Source of the DNA: WLND01 sp040398845
GTDB lineage: Bacteria; Actinomycetota; Actinomycetes; S36-B12
Length of the DNA: 64,000 nt
Assembly: GCA_040398845.1 (NCBI GenBank)
Contig: JBBATH010000003.1
Coordinates: 203,145-267,144 of the forward strand
Direction of reading: 5' to 3'
This document shows positions 42,779 to 51,710 of this stretch, in pieces. Made by a program: the position numbers and the translations under genes. Below the pieces are notes generated by a model. The model saw only the letters and a program-made list of their open reading frames with translations. It searched no databases and was not told the DNA's origin. How positions within the stretch are numbered: position 1 is the first letter of the stretch; each line of letters opens with the position of its first letter.

Positions 42779-43275
42779 CGCCCGGTCTCGACCCCGACCA
42801 AGAAGACGAACCTGAATTTCCCGATCTGGATCTCGTCACCGCCGCCGAGTTGGTGATCCTCAACCCGCTTGCGGTTGATGTACGTGCCGTTGAGGCTCCC
42901 GGCGTCTCGGATGCTCCATCCCTGCGCTCCGCGCCGGATATCAGCGTGATGGCGACTCACGGTCACGTCATCAAGAAACACATCGGCGCTCGGGGAACGA
43001 CCGACCGTCACGAGATCGACCCCACCATCGAGAGGAAACTCGGTTCCCTCACCGGGCCCGCGAAGCACGATGAGCATGGCCGCCCCGGATGACAGTGCGC
43101 CTCCGCGACCCGAACCCACCGGGCTCAACTGTCCGGATCCGCCCTGCCCAAATGTCCCCGTGATGGCCGTGATGACACCGGTGTGCTCAAGGCCACTGTC
43201 CGAGGGAGCACCGCAGGACGCACAGGAGTGACCGTGAGACTCCAACGGCTCTCCGCACGAGACACACTCGTTCAT
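42775..43275 (-). CDS. FHA-domain protein with N-terminal zinc ribbon (GarA-like)
   Basis: 166 residues. C-terminal FHA domain (about 80-160): VTVGRSPSADVFLDDVTVSR, HHADIRR and SLNGTYINRKRVE, with the Arg, Ser, His and Asn needed to bind phosphothreonine. The first 21 residues form CxxC...CxxC (Cys4, Cys7, Cys18, Cys21), a zinc ribbon. GarA of mycobacteria instead starts with a Pkn-phosphorylated ETTS motif that I cannot find here. GarA regulates glutamate metabolism. Position between gcvH and the Rv1828-type MerR matches garA. Confidence 0.82.
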   Translation of the reverse strand: MNECVSCGEPLESHGHSCASCGAPSDSGLEHTGVITAITGTFGQGGSGQLSPVGSGRGGALSSGAAMLIVLRGPGEGTEFPLDGGVDLVTVGRSPSADVFLDDVTVSRHHADIRRGAQGWSIRDAGSLNGTYINRKRVEDHQLGGGDEIQIGKFRFVFLVGVETGR

Positions 43276-43281
43276 GACCCG

Positions 43282-43287
43282 AATCTA
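43282..43287 (-). promoter_or_regulatory. Leaderless-type -10 box for the FHA-protein gene
   Basis: TAGATT on the minus strand ends 6 nt before the ATG at 43275, in the 69-nt gap after gcvH. Confidence 0.5.
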
Positions 43288-43344
43288 CCCTGTGACGATG
43301 GCATCGCGAGTCATCTGGCGCTCACGAGCGCGTAACCGGGGGCT

Positions 43345-43728
43345 TTACGAGGCCGTGATGAGGGTCTCGTACTCCGCCGCGGTGAGGAGCCCCTGGGGGG
43401 CCTCGCTGCCACTCACGGTGACGCGCACGAGCCAGCCTGCGCCGTACGGGTCTGAATTCACGGTCTCGGGAGCCTCGTCGAGACCCTCATTGCGCTCGGT
43501 CACGACGCCGTCGACCGGGGCGTAGATGTCGCTCACGCTCTTTGTCGACTCAACCTCACCGCAGGTGCGACCCGCCGAAATCGAGTCGCCGACCGCCGGG
43601 AGGCTCACATAGACGATGTCTCCAAGAGCAGCCTGCGCGAAGTCGGTAATCCCGAACTCCACAAGTCCGCTGGCGGTCATCCGCACCCACTCGTGCTCCG
43701 CTGTGTAACGGAGGTCATTCGGCACCAT
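43345..43728 (-). CDS. gcvH: Glycine cleavage system H protein
   Basis: 127 residues. Lipoyl carrier that shuttles the aminomethyl group between P, T and L proteins. The lipoylation motif GEVESTKSVSDIYAP contains the modified Lys. N-terminal RYTAEHEWVRM and ALGDIVYVSLPAVGDSI are typical. The ATG at 43728 (MVPNDLRYTAEHEWV) has AAAGG upstream. A longer frame to 43965 only shadows the next gene. First of the run gcvH, FHA, MerR, nuclease, MerR, gcvP, which keeps the two glycine-cleavage genes in one 6-kb segment. Confidence 0.96.
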   Translation of the reverse strand: MVPNDLRYTAEHEWVRMTASGLVEFGITDFAQAALGDIVYVSLPAVGDSISAGRTCGEVESTKSVSDIYAPVDGVVTERNEGLDEAPETVNSDPYGAGWLVRVTVSGSEAPQGLLTAAEYETLITAS

Positions 43729-43805
43729 GGCAGGTCCTTTCGTGGCTGTCGGCTGATACTGGTTTGTTTCATTGAGCATCGCATGATGCAGCGCGGGAAG
43801 AGTAG

Positions 43806-44372
43806 TCAGTCCTTCGCCTGCATCCGCAACGTCGTCGTGACGTATCCGATACCAGCCCACCAGTAAAGGCCGGTGCCCCACAGCGCGAAGGCCCAACCGC
43901 ACGCCATGGCCGCCGTGCCTATCGGCCCGCTCACCGATCCAAGCAGGAGAAATGGAAAGCCCCACATCAGGCAGAAGGTTGCAGCCTTTCCGGTGACCGT
44001 AACGGGAAGGGTGAGGATCCCCCTCCTGCGCAGCAATGGGACGAGCGCGAGGAGCATGAGTTCACGCAGGACAAGGAGCCCGACGAGCCACCACGGGATG
44101 ATCGCTCGTACCGCGAGGCCAAGGAGGGTCGCAGCTATGTAGAGGCGGTCAGCGAGCGGATCGAGCATCGCTCCGAGCCGACTCGTCTGACCGGTGGCCC
44201 GTGCGATCGCTCCATCGAGCCAGTCGGTGATGCCTGCGAGCACGAGAAGCGCCAGAGCCCAGATGTCGGCCTGCGGGACGAGGATGAGCCAAAGGAACAC
44301 AGGAACGCCCAGGATGCGGGCAAAACTCAATAGGTTGGGCAGGGTGACGATCCGTTCGGACGGTTCAGTCAT
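43806..44372 (-). CDS. CDP-alcohol phosphatidyltransferase (PgsA-like)
   Basis: 188 residues with four to five membrane helices. The signature D-x2-DG-x2-AR-x8-G-x3-D-x3-D is complete: DWLDGAIARATGQTSRLGAM followed by LDPLADR. Transfers a phosphatidyl group from CDP-diacylglycerol to an alcohol such as glycerol 3-phosphate or inositol phosphate. M. tuberculosis has pgsA2 (Rv1822) near gcvH. The DUF881 genes that separate them there are missing here. Start overlaps the upstream membrane-protein stop by 4 nt. Confidence 0.88.
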   Translation of the reverse strand: MTEPSERIVTLPNLLSFARILGVPVFLWLILVPQADIWALALLVLAGITDWLDGAIARATGQTSRLGAMLDPLADRLYIAATLLGLAVRAIIPWWLVGLLVLRELMLLALVPLLRRRGILTLPVTVTGKAATFCLMWGFPFLLLGSVSGPIGTAAMACGWAFALWGTGLYWWAGIGYVTTTLRMQAKD

Positions 44373-45091
44373 GACCTTGCCGCCTCATGGCTACCTCTGC
44401 GCCGACCGCGACCGAGTGCTGCACGGAGCAAGAGCAGGCCCACGATGAGCGTGACAAGACCAATGATTGCCATGACCACGGCGATCATCACGGCATCCGG
44501 GACGTCCATCTGGAGGGTGAGGAGGACGTCGACCGGCGGAGAACCGTCAGCATTCATCACGACAATGGTCGTCGGGGATTGTGTCTCGAACGAGAGTCGT
44601 GCCGACGGGCCAGAGGCACTCGCCTGCCAGTTTGCGTCCTTCGGTGGATCGAGATCCCGAAAGCCCGGAACGGGTGTGAGCGTCCAGGTGCCATCAATCA
44701 GCCGAGCGACGTCGTACCTCGCTCCGGTCAGATAGTCATCGGCAGTCTTTGCAGGTGCCTGTGCGATGAAGATCTCGGGCGGGCCTGGGGCGCCTATTGC
44801 CGGAGTCGCGATGAGGGCAGCCGTTCCGGAGACGGGTAAATATGGAATATCGCCGCGCACCCGCTCTACGTCGATAACGATTGCCTGACCTGTCGAACTT
44901 CCGGTCAGCCGCCCCATCGGCGTGCTTACGATGCCATCGGCACCGAATGTTGACCAAATCCAGCCGCCCGAGAGCAGGGCAGCTGCGGCAGATGCGAGGA
45001 GCATGAGTGCGAAGAACCCGGTGACGACCCGCTTCAGCATGCCATCGTCCGCATCGGGTGTACCTCCGCAACTGCATGAGCGATTGCCCAC
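44369..45091 (-). CDS. Membrane protein with large extracytoplasmic domain, function unknown
   Basis: 240 residues. A helix near the N-terminus (VVTGFFALMLLASAAAALLS), an extracytoplasmic domain of about 145 residues with Pro- and Thr-rich stretches, and a second helix near the C-terminus (AVVMAIIGLVTLIVGLLLLR) followed by a basic tail. I do not recognise the family. Start may be GTG 45091 or ATG 45040 (MLKRVVTG). A TAGGCT lies 11 nt before the former. Coupled to the phosphatidyltransferase by a 4-nt overlap. Confidence 0.65.
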   Translation of the reverse strand: MGNRSCSCGGTPDADDGMLKRVVTGFFALMLLASAAAALLSGGWIWSTFGADGIVSTPMGRLTGSSTGQAIVIDVERVRGDIPYLPVSGTAALIATPAIGAPGPPEIFIAQAPAKTADDYLTGARYDVARLIDGTWTLTPVPGFRDLDPPKDANWQASASGPSARLSFETQSPTTIVVMNADGSPPVDVLLTLQMDVPDAVMIAVVMAIIGLVTLIVGLLLLRAALGRGRRRGSHEAARS

Positions 45092-45121
45092 TGCCTTCTC
45101 TCAGCCTAATAGAGGCTCTGC

Positions 45122-45871
45122 TCAATAGACGATGAACAGGTATCCCGCTGCATAGACCCCGACCCCCATGACGATGAGTCGCAACGCTGGCGCCGGAATT
45201 CGTCGCGCAAAGCGACCCCCGACGTACCCCCCCACGATTGAGCCGAGTCCTATCGCAAGCGCGAACGTCCATGACCACACCCCCGCCGCGATGAACACCA
45301 CCGCTGAGATCAGGTTCCCCGAAGCGGCGAGCAAATTCTTCGCACCGTTCGCCTGCTGCATGTCTGCGTCGTAGCGCAGACCAAGGACTCCCATGTACAT
45401 GATTCCCTGCCCGGCCCCGAAGTACCCGCCATAGATGCCGAGCAACCCGGTCCACGCCGGAAGGTCCCGTCCCGCCTTGACGAGGTGATCCTTGCGGCGA
45501 GCCAACCAGCGGTTGAGCATTGGTTGGACGGCGACGAGGACCACCGCTGCGAGGATGAGCCAGGGCACGATCGTTGTGAATACTCGTGCAGGTAGCCGTA
45601 CAACGAGCGACGAGCCGACGACCGCCCCGCAGACGGTGAAGATCATCGGCAGCGCGAGTACCCGCATCCGGGGGCCAAGCTCCCCTCGATACGCCCAGGC
45701 TGATGCCGCCCCGCCCACCGACAGCCCCACATTGTTCGTCCCGTTCGCAACGATGGGAGAAAGCCCCGTTGCGAGCAGAAACGGATACGTGAGAAGTGTG
45801 CCTGATCCGACGATGGCGTTAATCGCCCCGGCGAGGACGCCCGCCCCCATGGCGATAAGGAGCTCGGACAT
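45122..45871 (-). CDS. TauE/SafE-family anion exporter
   Basis: 249 residues, about seven membrane helices. Typical features are AGAINAIVGSGTLLTYPFLL with VANGTNNVGLSVG, and in the second half YGGYFGAGQGIMYMG, the two halves of the internal repeat. The family exports sulfite, sulfoacetate or related anions. The actual substrate is unknown. The gene starts 3 nt after the ABC ATPase stop, suggesting cotranscription, though the two are not obviously one system. Confidence 0.85.
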   Translation of the reverse strand: MSELLIAMGAGVLAGAINAIVGSGTLLTYPFLLATGLSPIVANGTNNVGLSVGGAASAWAYRGELGPRMRVLALPMIFTVCGAVVGSSLVVRLPARVFTTIVPWLILAAVVLVAVQPMLNRWLARRKDHLVKAGRDLPAWTGLLGIYGGYFGAGQGIMYMGVLGLRYDADMQQANGAKNLLAASGNLISAVVFIAAGVWSWTFALAIGLGSIVGGYVGGRFARRIPAPALRLIVMGVGVYAAGYLFIVY

Positions 45872-45874
45872 CCG

Positions 45875-46660
45875 CTAGTCGGACCGCTGGGCGGCGAGCC
45901 GATCGCCGATCCGGGTAAGCCGGATCGGCAGTCCGAAACAGTCGGTCAAGTGGGCCGCGGTCATCGTGCTGTCGAGCGGACCCTGAGCGACGATTTGGCC
46001 CGCACGCAGGAGTAACACATGGGTGAAGCCCGCAGGGATCTCCTCGACATGATGGGTGACGAGCACCTGGGCAGGTGATCGTGGATCGGAGGCGAGGAGC
46101 CGGAGTCGTTCGACAAGATCCTCCCGGCCGCCGAGATCCAGACCCGCTCCTGGCTCGTCCAGAATGAGGAGCTCTGGGTTCGCCATGAGAGCCCGTGCGA
46201 TGAGCGTTCGCTTCCGCTCCCCCTCGGACAATGTGCCGAACGTCCGATTCGCGAGCTGGTCGATCCCCCAGGCGGCAAGGAGCCGCGTGGTCCGTTCGTC
46301 GTCGATGCTGTCGTACCGCTCGCGCCAGCGTCCGGTAACGGCCCAAGCGCCCGTGAGCACGACATCCGACACTGACTCCCCTGGTGGTATCTCAAGTGCG
46401 AGTGCGCTGCTCGCCCAGCCGACAAGGGGCCGAAGTTCCGCAAGATCGAATCCGCCAATCTGCTCGCCCAGAATCCTCACATCGCCTGTTGTCGGAAACA
46501 TCCGGGTGGCGATGATCTGCATGAGGGTCGTCTTGCCGGCGCCGTTTGGTCCCATGACGACCCAGCGTTCATCGGATTTGACCCGCCAGGTGAGGGAATC
46601 AAGGAGGAGTCGGGTGCCACGGCGGACGCTCACATCGATGCAAGACACCACCTCCGTCAC
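45875..46660 (-). CDS. ABC transporter ATP-binding protein
   Basis: 261 residues, one nucleotide-binding domain. Walker A GPNGAGKTT, signature LSEGERKR, Walker B ELLILDEPGAGLD, and the switch His in VTHHVEE. No permease gene is adjacent. The GTG at 46660 is chosen because AGGAGG lies about 8 nt upstream. The longer frame to 46747 is less likely. Lies back to back with serB, as Rv3041c does with serB2 in M. tuberculosis. Confidence 0.87.
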   Translation of the reverse strand: MTEVVSCIDVSVRRGTRLLLDSLTWRVKSDERWVVMGPNGAGKTTLMQIIATRMFPTTGDVRILGEQIGGFDLAELRPLVGWASSALALEIPPGESVSDVVLTGAWAVTGRWRERYDSIDDERTTRLLAAWGIDQLANRTFGTLSEGERKRTLIARALMANPELLILDEPGAGLDLGGREDLVERLRLLASDPRSPAQVLVTHHVEEIPAGFTHVLLLRAGQIVAQGPLDSTMTAAHLTDCFGLPIRLTRIGDRLAAQRSD

Positions 46661-46757
46661 CGGCCCGCCTCCTCCTGCATTCAGGGATGTACCAAGCTTG
46701 ACCACCCGGCTAACCGCTAAGCGAGACCTTATCCGCAGGTTGCTCACCCGAACGCAC

Positions 46758-46763
46758 TAGCGT
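46758..46763 (+). promoter_or_regulatory. Possible -10 box for serB
   Basis: TAGCGT ends 8 nt before the serB ATG at 46772. No Shine-Dalgarno is visible, so a near-leaderless mRNA is likely. Confidence 0.35.
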
Positions 46764-46771
46764 TACGCCCG

Positions 46772-47992
46772 ATGAGCCATCAAACCCTTCTTGTCACCCT
46801 CTCAGGCCTTGATCAGCCAGGAGTGACGAGGCAGTTATTCACGGCCCTTGATGACTACCCGGTCACCGTCGACGATATCGAGCAACTCGTCGTCCGAGGC
46901 CGACTCGTTCTTTCCGTACTCCTGTCGATCAATGCTGACGACGATGACCAGCTGCTCGCCGATCTACGCCGAGCCGTTCGGCTCGTCGCGGCTGAGCTCG
47001 ACATGGAGGTAGCCACCGTGACCGGGGCACGCGAATACAGTTCCCACCGTCGTGACCGGATCACCGTCACGGTGCTCGGGTCTCCCCTCATGCCGTCGGC
47101 AATTGCGCAGGTCGCCCGGGTCATCGCCGATCGCGGCGGCAATATTGATCGTATCCGCCGCATCGCCTCGTATCCGGTAACGGCGGTCGTATTCGAGAGT
47201 TCCGGCGCCGAGGTCGACGAGTTGCGGCATGCCCTCACCTCAGGCGTCGGACGGATCGGAGCGGATATCGCGGTCCAGGCTGATGGTCTCGATAGGCGCG
47301 GACAGCATCTCGTCGTCATGGACGTCGATTCGACGGTGATCCAGGAGGAGGTCATCGACCTCCTTGCGGAGGAGGCCGGGGTGATGGAGCAGGTCTCGAC
47401 CATTACTGCGAGGGCCATGGCTGGCGACATGGACTTCACCGAGTCCCTGCGGGCCCGCGTCGCCCTGCTTGAGGGGCTTCCCGAGTCGGCACTTGACACT
47501 GTACGCTCAAGGATAACGCTCACCCCGGGCGCCCGCACTCTGTGCAGGACGCTGAGCAACCTTGGTTATCGCGTGTGCCTCGTCTCAGGAGGGTTCATCG
47601 AGGTGATCGGTCAACTCGCCTCAGATCTCGGCGTCGACAAGGTTCGCGCGAACACGCTCGAGGTCAAGGACGGTCTCCTCACAGGAAGGGTCGTTGGGGA
47701 GATCATCGATCGGGCCGGCAAGAGGCGAGCCCTTGAATCCTTCGCCGCCGAGTACGGGATTCCCATGCGTAGGACCATCGCTATCGGCGACGGAGCCAAT
47801 GATGTTGACATGCTGAAGGCCGCTAGCCTCGGGGTCGCTTTCAATGGCAAGGCCGCTGCCCGTGCCGCAGCGGATACATCGGTGTCCGTGCCCTATCTCG
47901 ACTCGGTGCTCTACCTGCTCGGTATTACGCGCGAGGAGATCGAGGAGGCTGACGCCATCACCGGTTTCTCCACTCCAGCGCGGCCTGCTTAA
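46772..47992 (+). CDS. serB: Phosphoserine phosphatase with ACT domains
   Basis: Last step of serine synthesis, removing phosphate from O-phosphoserine. 406 residues: two N-terminal ACT domains (about 1-165), then a HAD domain with nucleophile Asp184 in VMDVDSTVIQEEVIDLLAEE, motif II CLVSGGF, Lys in the GKRRALESF region and motif IV AIGDGANDVDMLKAAS. Matches SerB2 of mycobacteria, where serine feeds back through the ACT domains. Divergent from the ABC ATPase. Confidence 0.96.
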   Translation: MSHQTLLVTLSGLDQPGVTRQLFTALDDYPVTVDDIEQLVVRGRLVLSVLLSINADDDDQLLADLRRAVRLVAAELDMEVATVTGAREYSSHRRDRITVTVLGSPLMPSAIAQVARVIADRGGNIDRIRRIASYPVTAVVFESSGAEVDELRHALTSGVGRIGADIAVQADGLDRRGQHLVVMDVDSTVIQEEVIDLLAEEAGVMEQVSTITARAMAGDMDFTESLRARVALLEGLPESALDTVRSRITLTPGARTLCRTLSNLGYRVCLVSGGFIEVIGQLASDLGVDKVRANTLEVKDGLLTGRVVGEIIDRAGKRRALESFAAEYGIPMRRTIAIGDGANDVDMLKAASLGVAFNGKAAARAAADTSVSVPYLDSVLYLLGITREEIEEADAITGFSTPARPA

Positions 47993-48024
47993 CGCGACGT
48001 AAGCGTTGCTTGCTGCACGGCCTG

Positions 48025-48531
48025 TTAACCACGCGGGACCTCGAACGCTGCTAGGTCAGCCTGACCGCTCGCCCACGGGTCAGAAGCGGACAGGTCGAGC
48101 ACCACCAATCCGCAGGTCGGGACCTTCGAACGAATCCGCTCCCTTAGCCCGCGGCCATCGTCAGCCGCGAGAAACAACGCGGTCTCCTCGATCGTCGGAT
48201 TGTGAGCAACAATGAGAGTGGTATCGGCTTCGCTCGCCTCAGCAATCGACATCAGGGTGGAACATGCTGCGTCATACAGTCGCGGCTCGGTTCTCCAGGC
48301 TAGCTCAGGGAGTTGCTCCTCGATGCGCCCCCAAGTTTGCTGGGCCCGGAGGGCGGATGAAACGATGACGATGTCGTCACCTGAGAAGAGCTCATCGCGG
48401 TGTTCGGCGATCCAAGCGCCAGCCGCTCGCGCATCGCGTAACCCTCGTTCGTTGAGCGGGCGATCGTGGTCCGGGATGCCCGGAGGGTAATCGGACTTCG
48501 CGTGGCGCAGAAGCAAGAGTCGGCTAGGCAC
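48025..48531 (-). CDS. SixA-type phosphohistidine phosphatase
   Basis: 168 residues of the histidine phosphatase superfamily. The catalytic LLLLRHAKSDYP carries the RHG-type motif (RHA), with SSALRAQQTW and a second His in IVAHNPTIEE. E. coli SixA removes phosphate from histidines of phosphotransfer proteins. The substrate here is unknown. GTG 48531 (MPSRLLLLRHAK once initiated) overlaps the fabI end by 8 nt. GTG 48549 is an alternative. Last gene of a fabG-fabI-sixA unit. Confidence 0.85.
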   Translation of the reverse strand: MPSRLLLLRHAKSDYPPGIPDHDRPLNERGLRDARAAGAWIAEHRDELFSGDDIVIVSSALRAQQTWGRIEEQLPELAWRTEPRLYDAACSTLMSIAEASEADTTLIVAHNPTIEETALFLAADDGRGLRERIRSKVPTCGLVVLDLSASDPWASGQADLAAFEVPRG

Positions 48532-49291
48532 CTTGGGAATGCACTCCACCATCGACGTGAATGATCTCGCCAGTCGTCGCTGGGAACCAGTCGGACATGA
48601 GCGCGACGCAGGCGCGGGCCGCCGGCTCTGGGTCATCGAGATTCCACGCGAGGGGTGCCCGGGTCGACCAGACCGCATCGAACTCATCGAACCCGGGGAT
48701 GCTCTTCGCGGCCATGGTCCGGATCGGGCCGGCAGCGACGAGATTCACTCGAATGCCATCCGGGCCCAGATCGCGAGCGAGATAGCGCGAACAGCTCTCG
48801 AGCGCGGCCTTCGCGACGCCCATCCAGTCGTACTTGGGCCACGCAACCGTCGCGTCGAAGTCCAGACCCACGACCGAACTACCGGGCCCCATAAGTGGCT
48901 TTGCTGCCATTGCCAGACTCTTCAGCGAATAGGCCGACACCTGCACTGCAGTGCTGACATCCGGCCAGGAAGTGTTGAGGAAGTTCCCTCCGAGGGCGGC
49001 CTCGGGTGCAAAGCCGATGCTGTGAAGTACGCCGTCGAGTCCGCTCACGTGTTCGGAAACCCGGTCAGCAAGGGCTGCGAGATCCGCGTCGCTCGTGACG
49101 TCGAGTTCGATGACAGGTGCAAGGTGTGGGAGTCGGCCCGATGATCGCTTCGTCAGGCCCATGGTCCGGCCGAAGGAGGTGAGGACTACCTCGGCCCCCT
49201 GCTCCTGCGCCAAGCGCGCGACGGAGAAGGCAATCGACGCGTCGGTGAGCACGCCGGTGACGAGGATCCGCTTGCCGTCAAGTAGTCCCAT
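48524..49291 (-). CDS. fabI: Enoyl-[acyl-carrier-protein] reductase (NADH), InhA/FabI type
   Basis: Reduces trans-2-enoyl-ACP in the last step of each fatty-acid elongation cycle. 255 residues. N-terminal cofactor motif GKRILVTGVLTDASIAFSVA, VLHSIGFAP, and the active-site Tyr154-x2-Met157-x3-Lys161 in PKYDWMGVAKAALE, the FabI/InhA spacing. C-terminal TTGEIIHVDGGVHSQGA. Start ATG 49291 with GAGGGAG upstream. Follows fabG after 85 nt, the same order as fabG1-inhA in mycobacteria. Confidence 0.95.
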   Translation of the reverse strand: MGLLDGKRILVTGVLTDASIAFSVARLAQEQGAEVVLTSFGRTMGLTKRSSGRLPHLAPVIELDVTSDADLAALADRVSEHVSGLDGVLHSIGFAPEAALGGNFLNTSWPDVSTAVQVSAYSLKSLAMAAKPLMGPGSSVVGLDFDATVAWPKYDWMGVAKAALESCSRYLARDLGPDGIRVNLVAAGPIRTMAAKSIPGFDEFDAVWSTRAPLAWNLDDPEPAARACVALMSDWFPATTGEIIHVDGGVHSQGA

Positions 49292-49376
49292 GGGTCTCCC
49301 TCATTCGTGTCGAGCAGACAAACGCGTCGGCGGATTGAGCGTCGTTGAGACCGGCCCAAACTCCGAAAGGCGTCAT

Positions 49377-50081
49377 CTAGTGGCCCATCCCCAGTCCGCC
49401 ATCGACCGGAATCACTGCCCCGGTGATGTATCCGGCAGAGGAACCCGAGAGAAACTCGACGACGCCGGCGATTTCCGCAGGCCGAGCATATCGGCCGAGG
49501 GGAACGGCTCCGAGAATTTCGGCCTTTCGCTTCTCCCCCAGCCCCGCGGTCATGTCGGTGTCGACGAAACCCGGGGCAATCACGTTCACCGTGATGCCCC
49601 GCGAGCCGACCTCGCGGGCCAAGGATCGAGCCGCACCCACCAAGCCGGCTTTCGCTGCGGCGTAGTTCACTTGTCCTGCCGATCCCATGAGCCCGACCAC
49701 CGACGAAATAAAAATGATGCGACCGTGCTTCGACTTGAGCATGGAGCGAAGGGCCCGGCGCGCCAGGCGGATAGAGCCGCCAAGGTTGGTATTGAGCACG
49801 TCATCGATATCGTCATCGGACATTCGCATCAGCAGGGTGTCTCGGGTGATTCCGGCGTTCGCAACGACCACTTCGATGGGGCCGAACTCGGTCTCTATGC
49901 GATCGAATGCCGCAAGGATGGAGCCGGGGTCGCTGACGTCGAGTTCGACCGCAGCGAGTCCTTCCGGGGCTGCTCCCGAGCGGCTTCCGACAACGACGGA
50001 ATATCCAGCCTCACGGAGGCGGAGGGCAATCGCGAGGCCGATTCCGCGATTACCACCGGTGACGAGTGCAACTCCAGCCAT
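49377..50081 (-). CDS. fabG: 3-oxoacyl-[acyl-carrier-protein] reductase
   Basis: 234 residues, short-chain dehydrogenase. NADPH motif TGGNRGIG, NAGITRDTLLMRM, the Ser-Tyr-Lys triad in ISSVVGLMGSAGQVNYAAAK, and GFVDTDMTAGL. Reduces 3-oxoacyl-ACP in fatty-acid synthesis. The wording follows FabG1/MabA of actinobacteria closely. The ATG at 50081 has AAAGGGG 7 nt upstream. First gene of fabG-fabI-sixA and divergent from tldD. Confidence 0.93.
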   Translation of the reverse strand: MAGVALVTGGNRGIGLAIALRLREAGYSVVVGSRSGAAPEGLAAVELDVSDPGSILAAFDRIETEFGPIEVVVANAGITRDTLLMRMSDDDIDDVLNTNLGGSIRLARRALRSMLKSKHGRIIFISSVVGLMGSAGQVNYAAAKAGLVGAARSLAREVGSRGITVNVIAPGFVDTDMTAGLGEKRKAEILGAVPLGRYARPAEIAGVVEFLSGSSAGYITGAVIPVDGGLGMGH

Positions 50082-50213
50082 TGACGTCCCCTTTCAGAGC
50101 CCGAACGATAGCGTGCTCCCCTAGATCGGTGCAGTGACGGCAGACCCCATGCAGGTCAGACATGGATTCCTTGGTTCGGGAGGGCGGTTTTTGGTGATGT
50201 TGGACGACGACGC

Positions 50214-51710
50214 ATGACAACTGAATCCTTGAGATTCGACGACCCACAGCTCCTTGGGAGGCTCGAGGCCGCCATTGACAAGGCTCGGTCCCTCGGAGCC
50301 GACCACGTTGAGGCGCGCATGATGCGCACGCGAGTGCGCCACGTCTCGACGGCCGATTGTCAACGAGAGTCCGCGGGACTGTCCCGTTCCAGCGGCTTCG
50401 GAGTCCGCCTGCTCGTTGATGGATGCTGGGGCTTCGCCGGCACGAGTTCGCATCGCCCCGAGGATCTCGACCGAGCGGTGCGCGACGCCATCCTGCTTGC
50501 GCGTGCGAGTCGGCCACTTGCCACGACCCCTGTCGTGCTCGCGCCCGAGCCCGTCCATGTCGGACACTGGGAATCGGCCTGTCTCGAGGATCCCTTCGAG
50601 GTGTCAGACGCCGAGGTCGAGGCCCTGCTGTGTGCGCGGGAATCGCTCCTTGCCGGCGCGATTGGAGTTCAGCACACTGATGCCTCCTTCATGGCGGTCG
50701 ACGAGGCCACCGTGCTCATCACCTCGGCCGGCACCCGAGTCTCACAACGCAAGACGCGCGTCCATGCGGACATCACCGCCCTTGGTTGCAATGACCGCTC
50801 TGGGGTCATCGACACCATGCGGTCGTTAGCCCCACCGACTGCACGGGGCTTCGAATATCTCCGCGGTGATGGGTGGAATTGGGATGCGGAGATCGACTCG
50901 ATGCCAGGACTTCTCGCCGAGAAGCTCGCTGCCCCGGGCGTCGAACCAGGCTGCGCAACAGTCGTCCTTGATCCGTCCAATCTATGGCTGACGATCCACG
51001 AGTCTGTCGGTCATGCGACCGAGCTCGATCGGGCGCTCGGCTATGAGGCCAACTACGCGGGCACCTCCTTCGCGACCCCTGACCAACTCGGAACATTGCG
51101 CTACGGATCGGGGCTCATGAATGTCACCGGAGATAGGACGACAGCATTCGGTCTTGCGACGACCGGCTGGGACGACGAGGGTGTCGCAGCCCAGGCATGG
51201 GACCTCATCCGCGAGGGCGTGCTTGTCGGCTATCAGTTGGACCGCGCGATGGCAGGTGAGTTTGGCCTGCCCCGGAGCAACGGTTGCTCCTACGCCGATT
51301 CACCGCAGCACACCCCTATCCAGCGCATGCCGAACGTCAGCCTGCGCCCAGGTGACACCGACGCGTCGACCGCGGACCTCATCGCGGGCGTCGAGGACGG
51401 CTACTACATCGAAGGAGACAAGTCCTGGTCCATCGACATGCAGCGCTACAACTTCCAGTTCACCGGCCAGCGCTTCTACCGAATCAGGGCCGGAATGATT
51501 ACTGGCCAGGTGCGCGATCTCGCCTACCAGTCTCGAACGCCCGATTTCTGGGGCTCGCTCGTGGCCCTTGGCGGACCGTCTACCTATGTCCTCGGTGGGG
51601 CGCTCAACTGCGGTAAGGCACAGCCCGGACAGGTTGCCGCCGTGTCCCACGGTTGCCCATCGGCGGCATTCGAAAATGTCCTTATCCTCAACGCATCGGA
51701 CGCAGCATGA
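50214..51710 (+). CDS. tldD: Metallopeptidase TldD/PmbA family, TldD
   Basis: 498 residues. The zinc motif HESVGHATELDRALGYEANY is the HExxxH of TldD, the catalytic subunit of the TldD-TldE heterodimer. Other matches are GVRLLVDGCWGFAGTSS and the C-terminal GGALNCGKAQPGQVAAVSHG. In E. coli the pair degrades unfolded peptides and matures microcin B17. No peptide-precursor gene is evident nearby. Ends in an ATGA overlap with tldE. Confidence 0.93.
   Translation: MTTESLRFDDPQLLGRLEAAIDKARSLGADHVEARMMRTRVRHVSTADCQRESAGLSRSSGFGVRLLVDGCWGFAGTSSHRPEDLDRAVRDAILLARASRPLATTPVVLAPEPVHVGHWESACLEDPFEVSDAEVEALLCARESLLAGAIGVQHTDASFMAVDEATVLITSAGTRVSQRKTRVHADITALGCNDRSGVIDTMRSLAPPTARGFEYLRGDGWNWDAEIDSMPGLLAEKLAAPGVEPGCATVVLDPSNLWLTIHESVGHATELDRALGYEANYAGTSFATPDQLGTLRYGSGLMNVTGDRTTAFGLATTGWDDEGVAAQAWDLIREGVLVGYQLDRAMAGEFGLPRSNGCSYADSPQHTPIQRMPNVSLRPGDTDASTADLIAGVEDGYYIEGDKSWSIDMQRYNFQFTGQRFYRIRAGMITGQVRDLAYQSRTPDFWGSLVALGGPSTYVLGGALNCGKAQPGQVAAVSHGCPSAAFENVLILNASDAA

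Noticed and set aside
43776..43789. GCATC-GCAT-GATGC hairpin between the phosphatidyltransferase and gcvH genes
   Set aside because: Only 5 bp, no U-tract, and within the expected background for this base composition.
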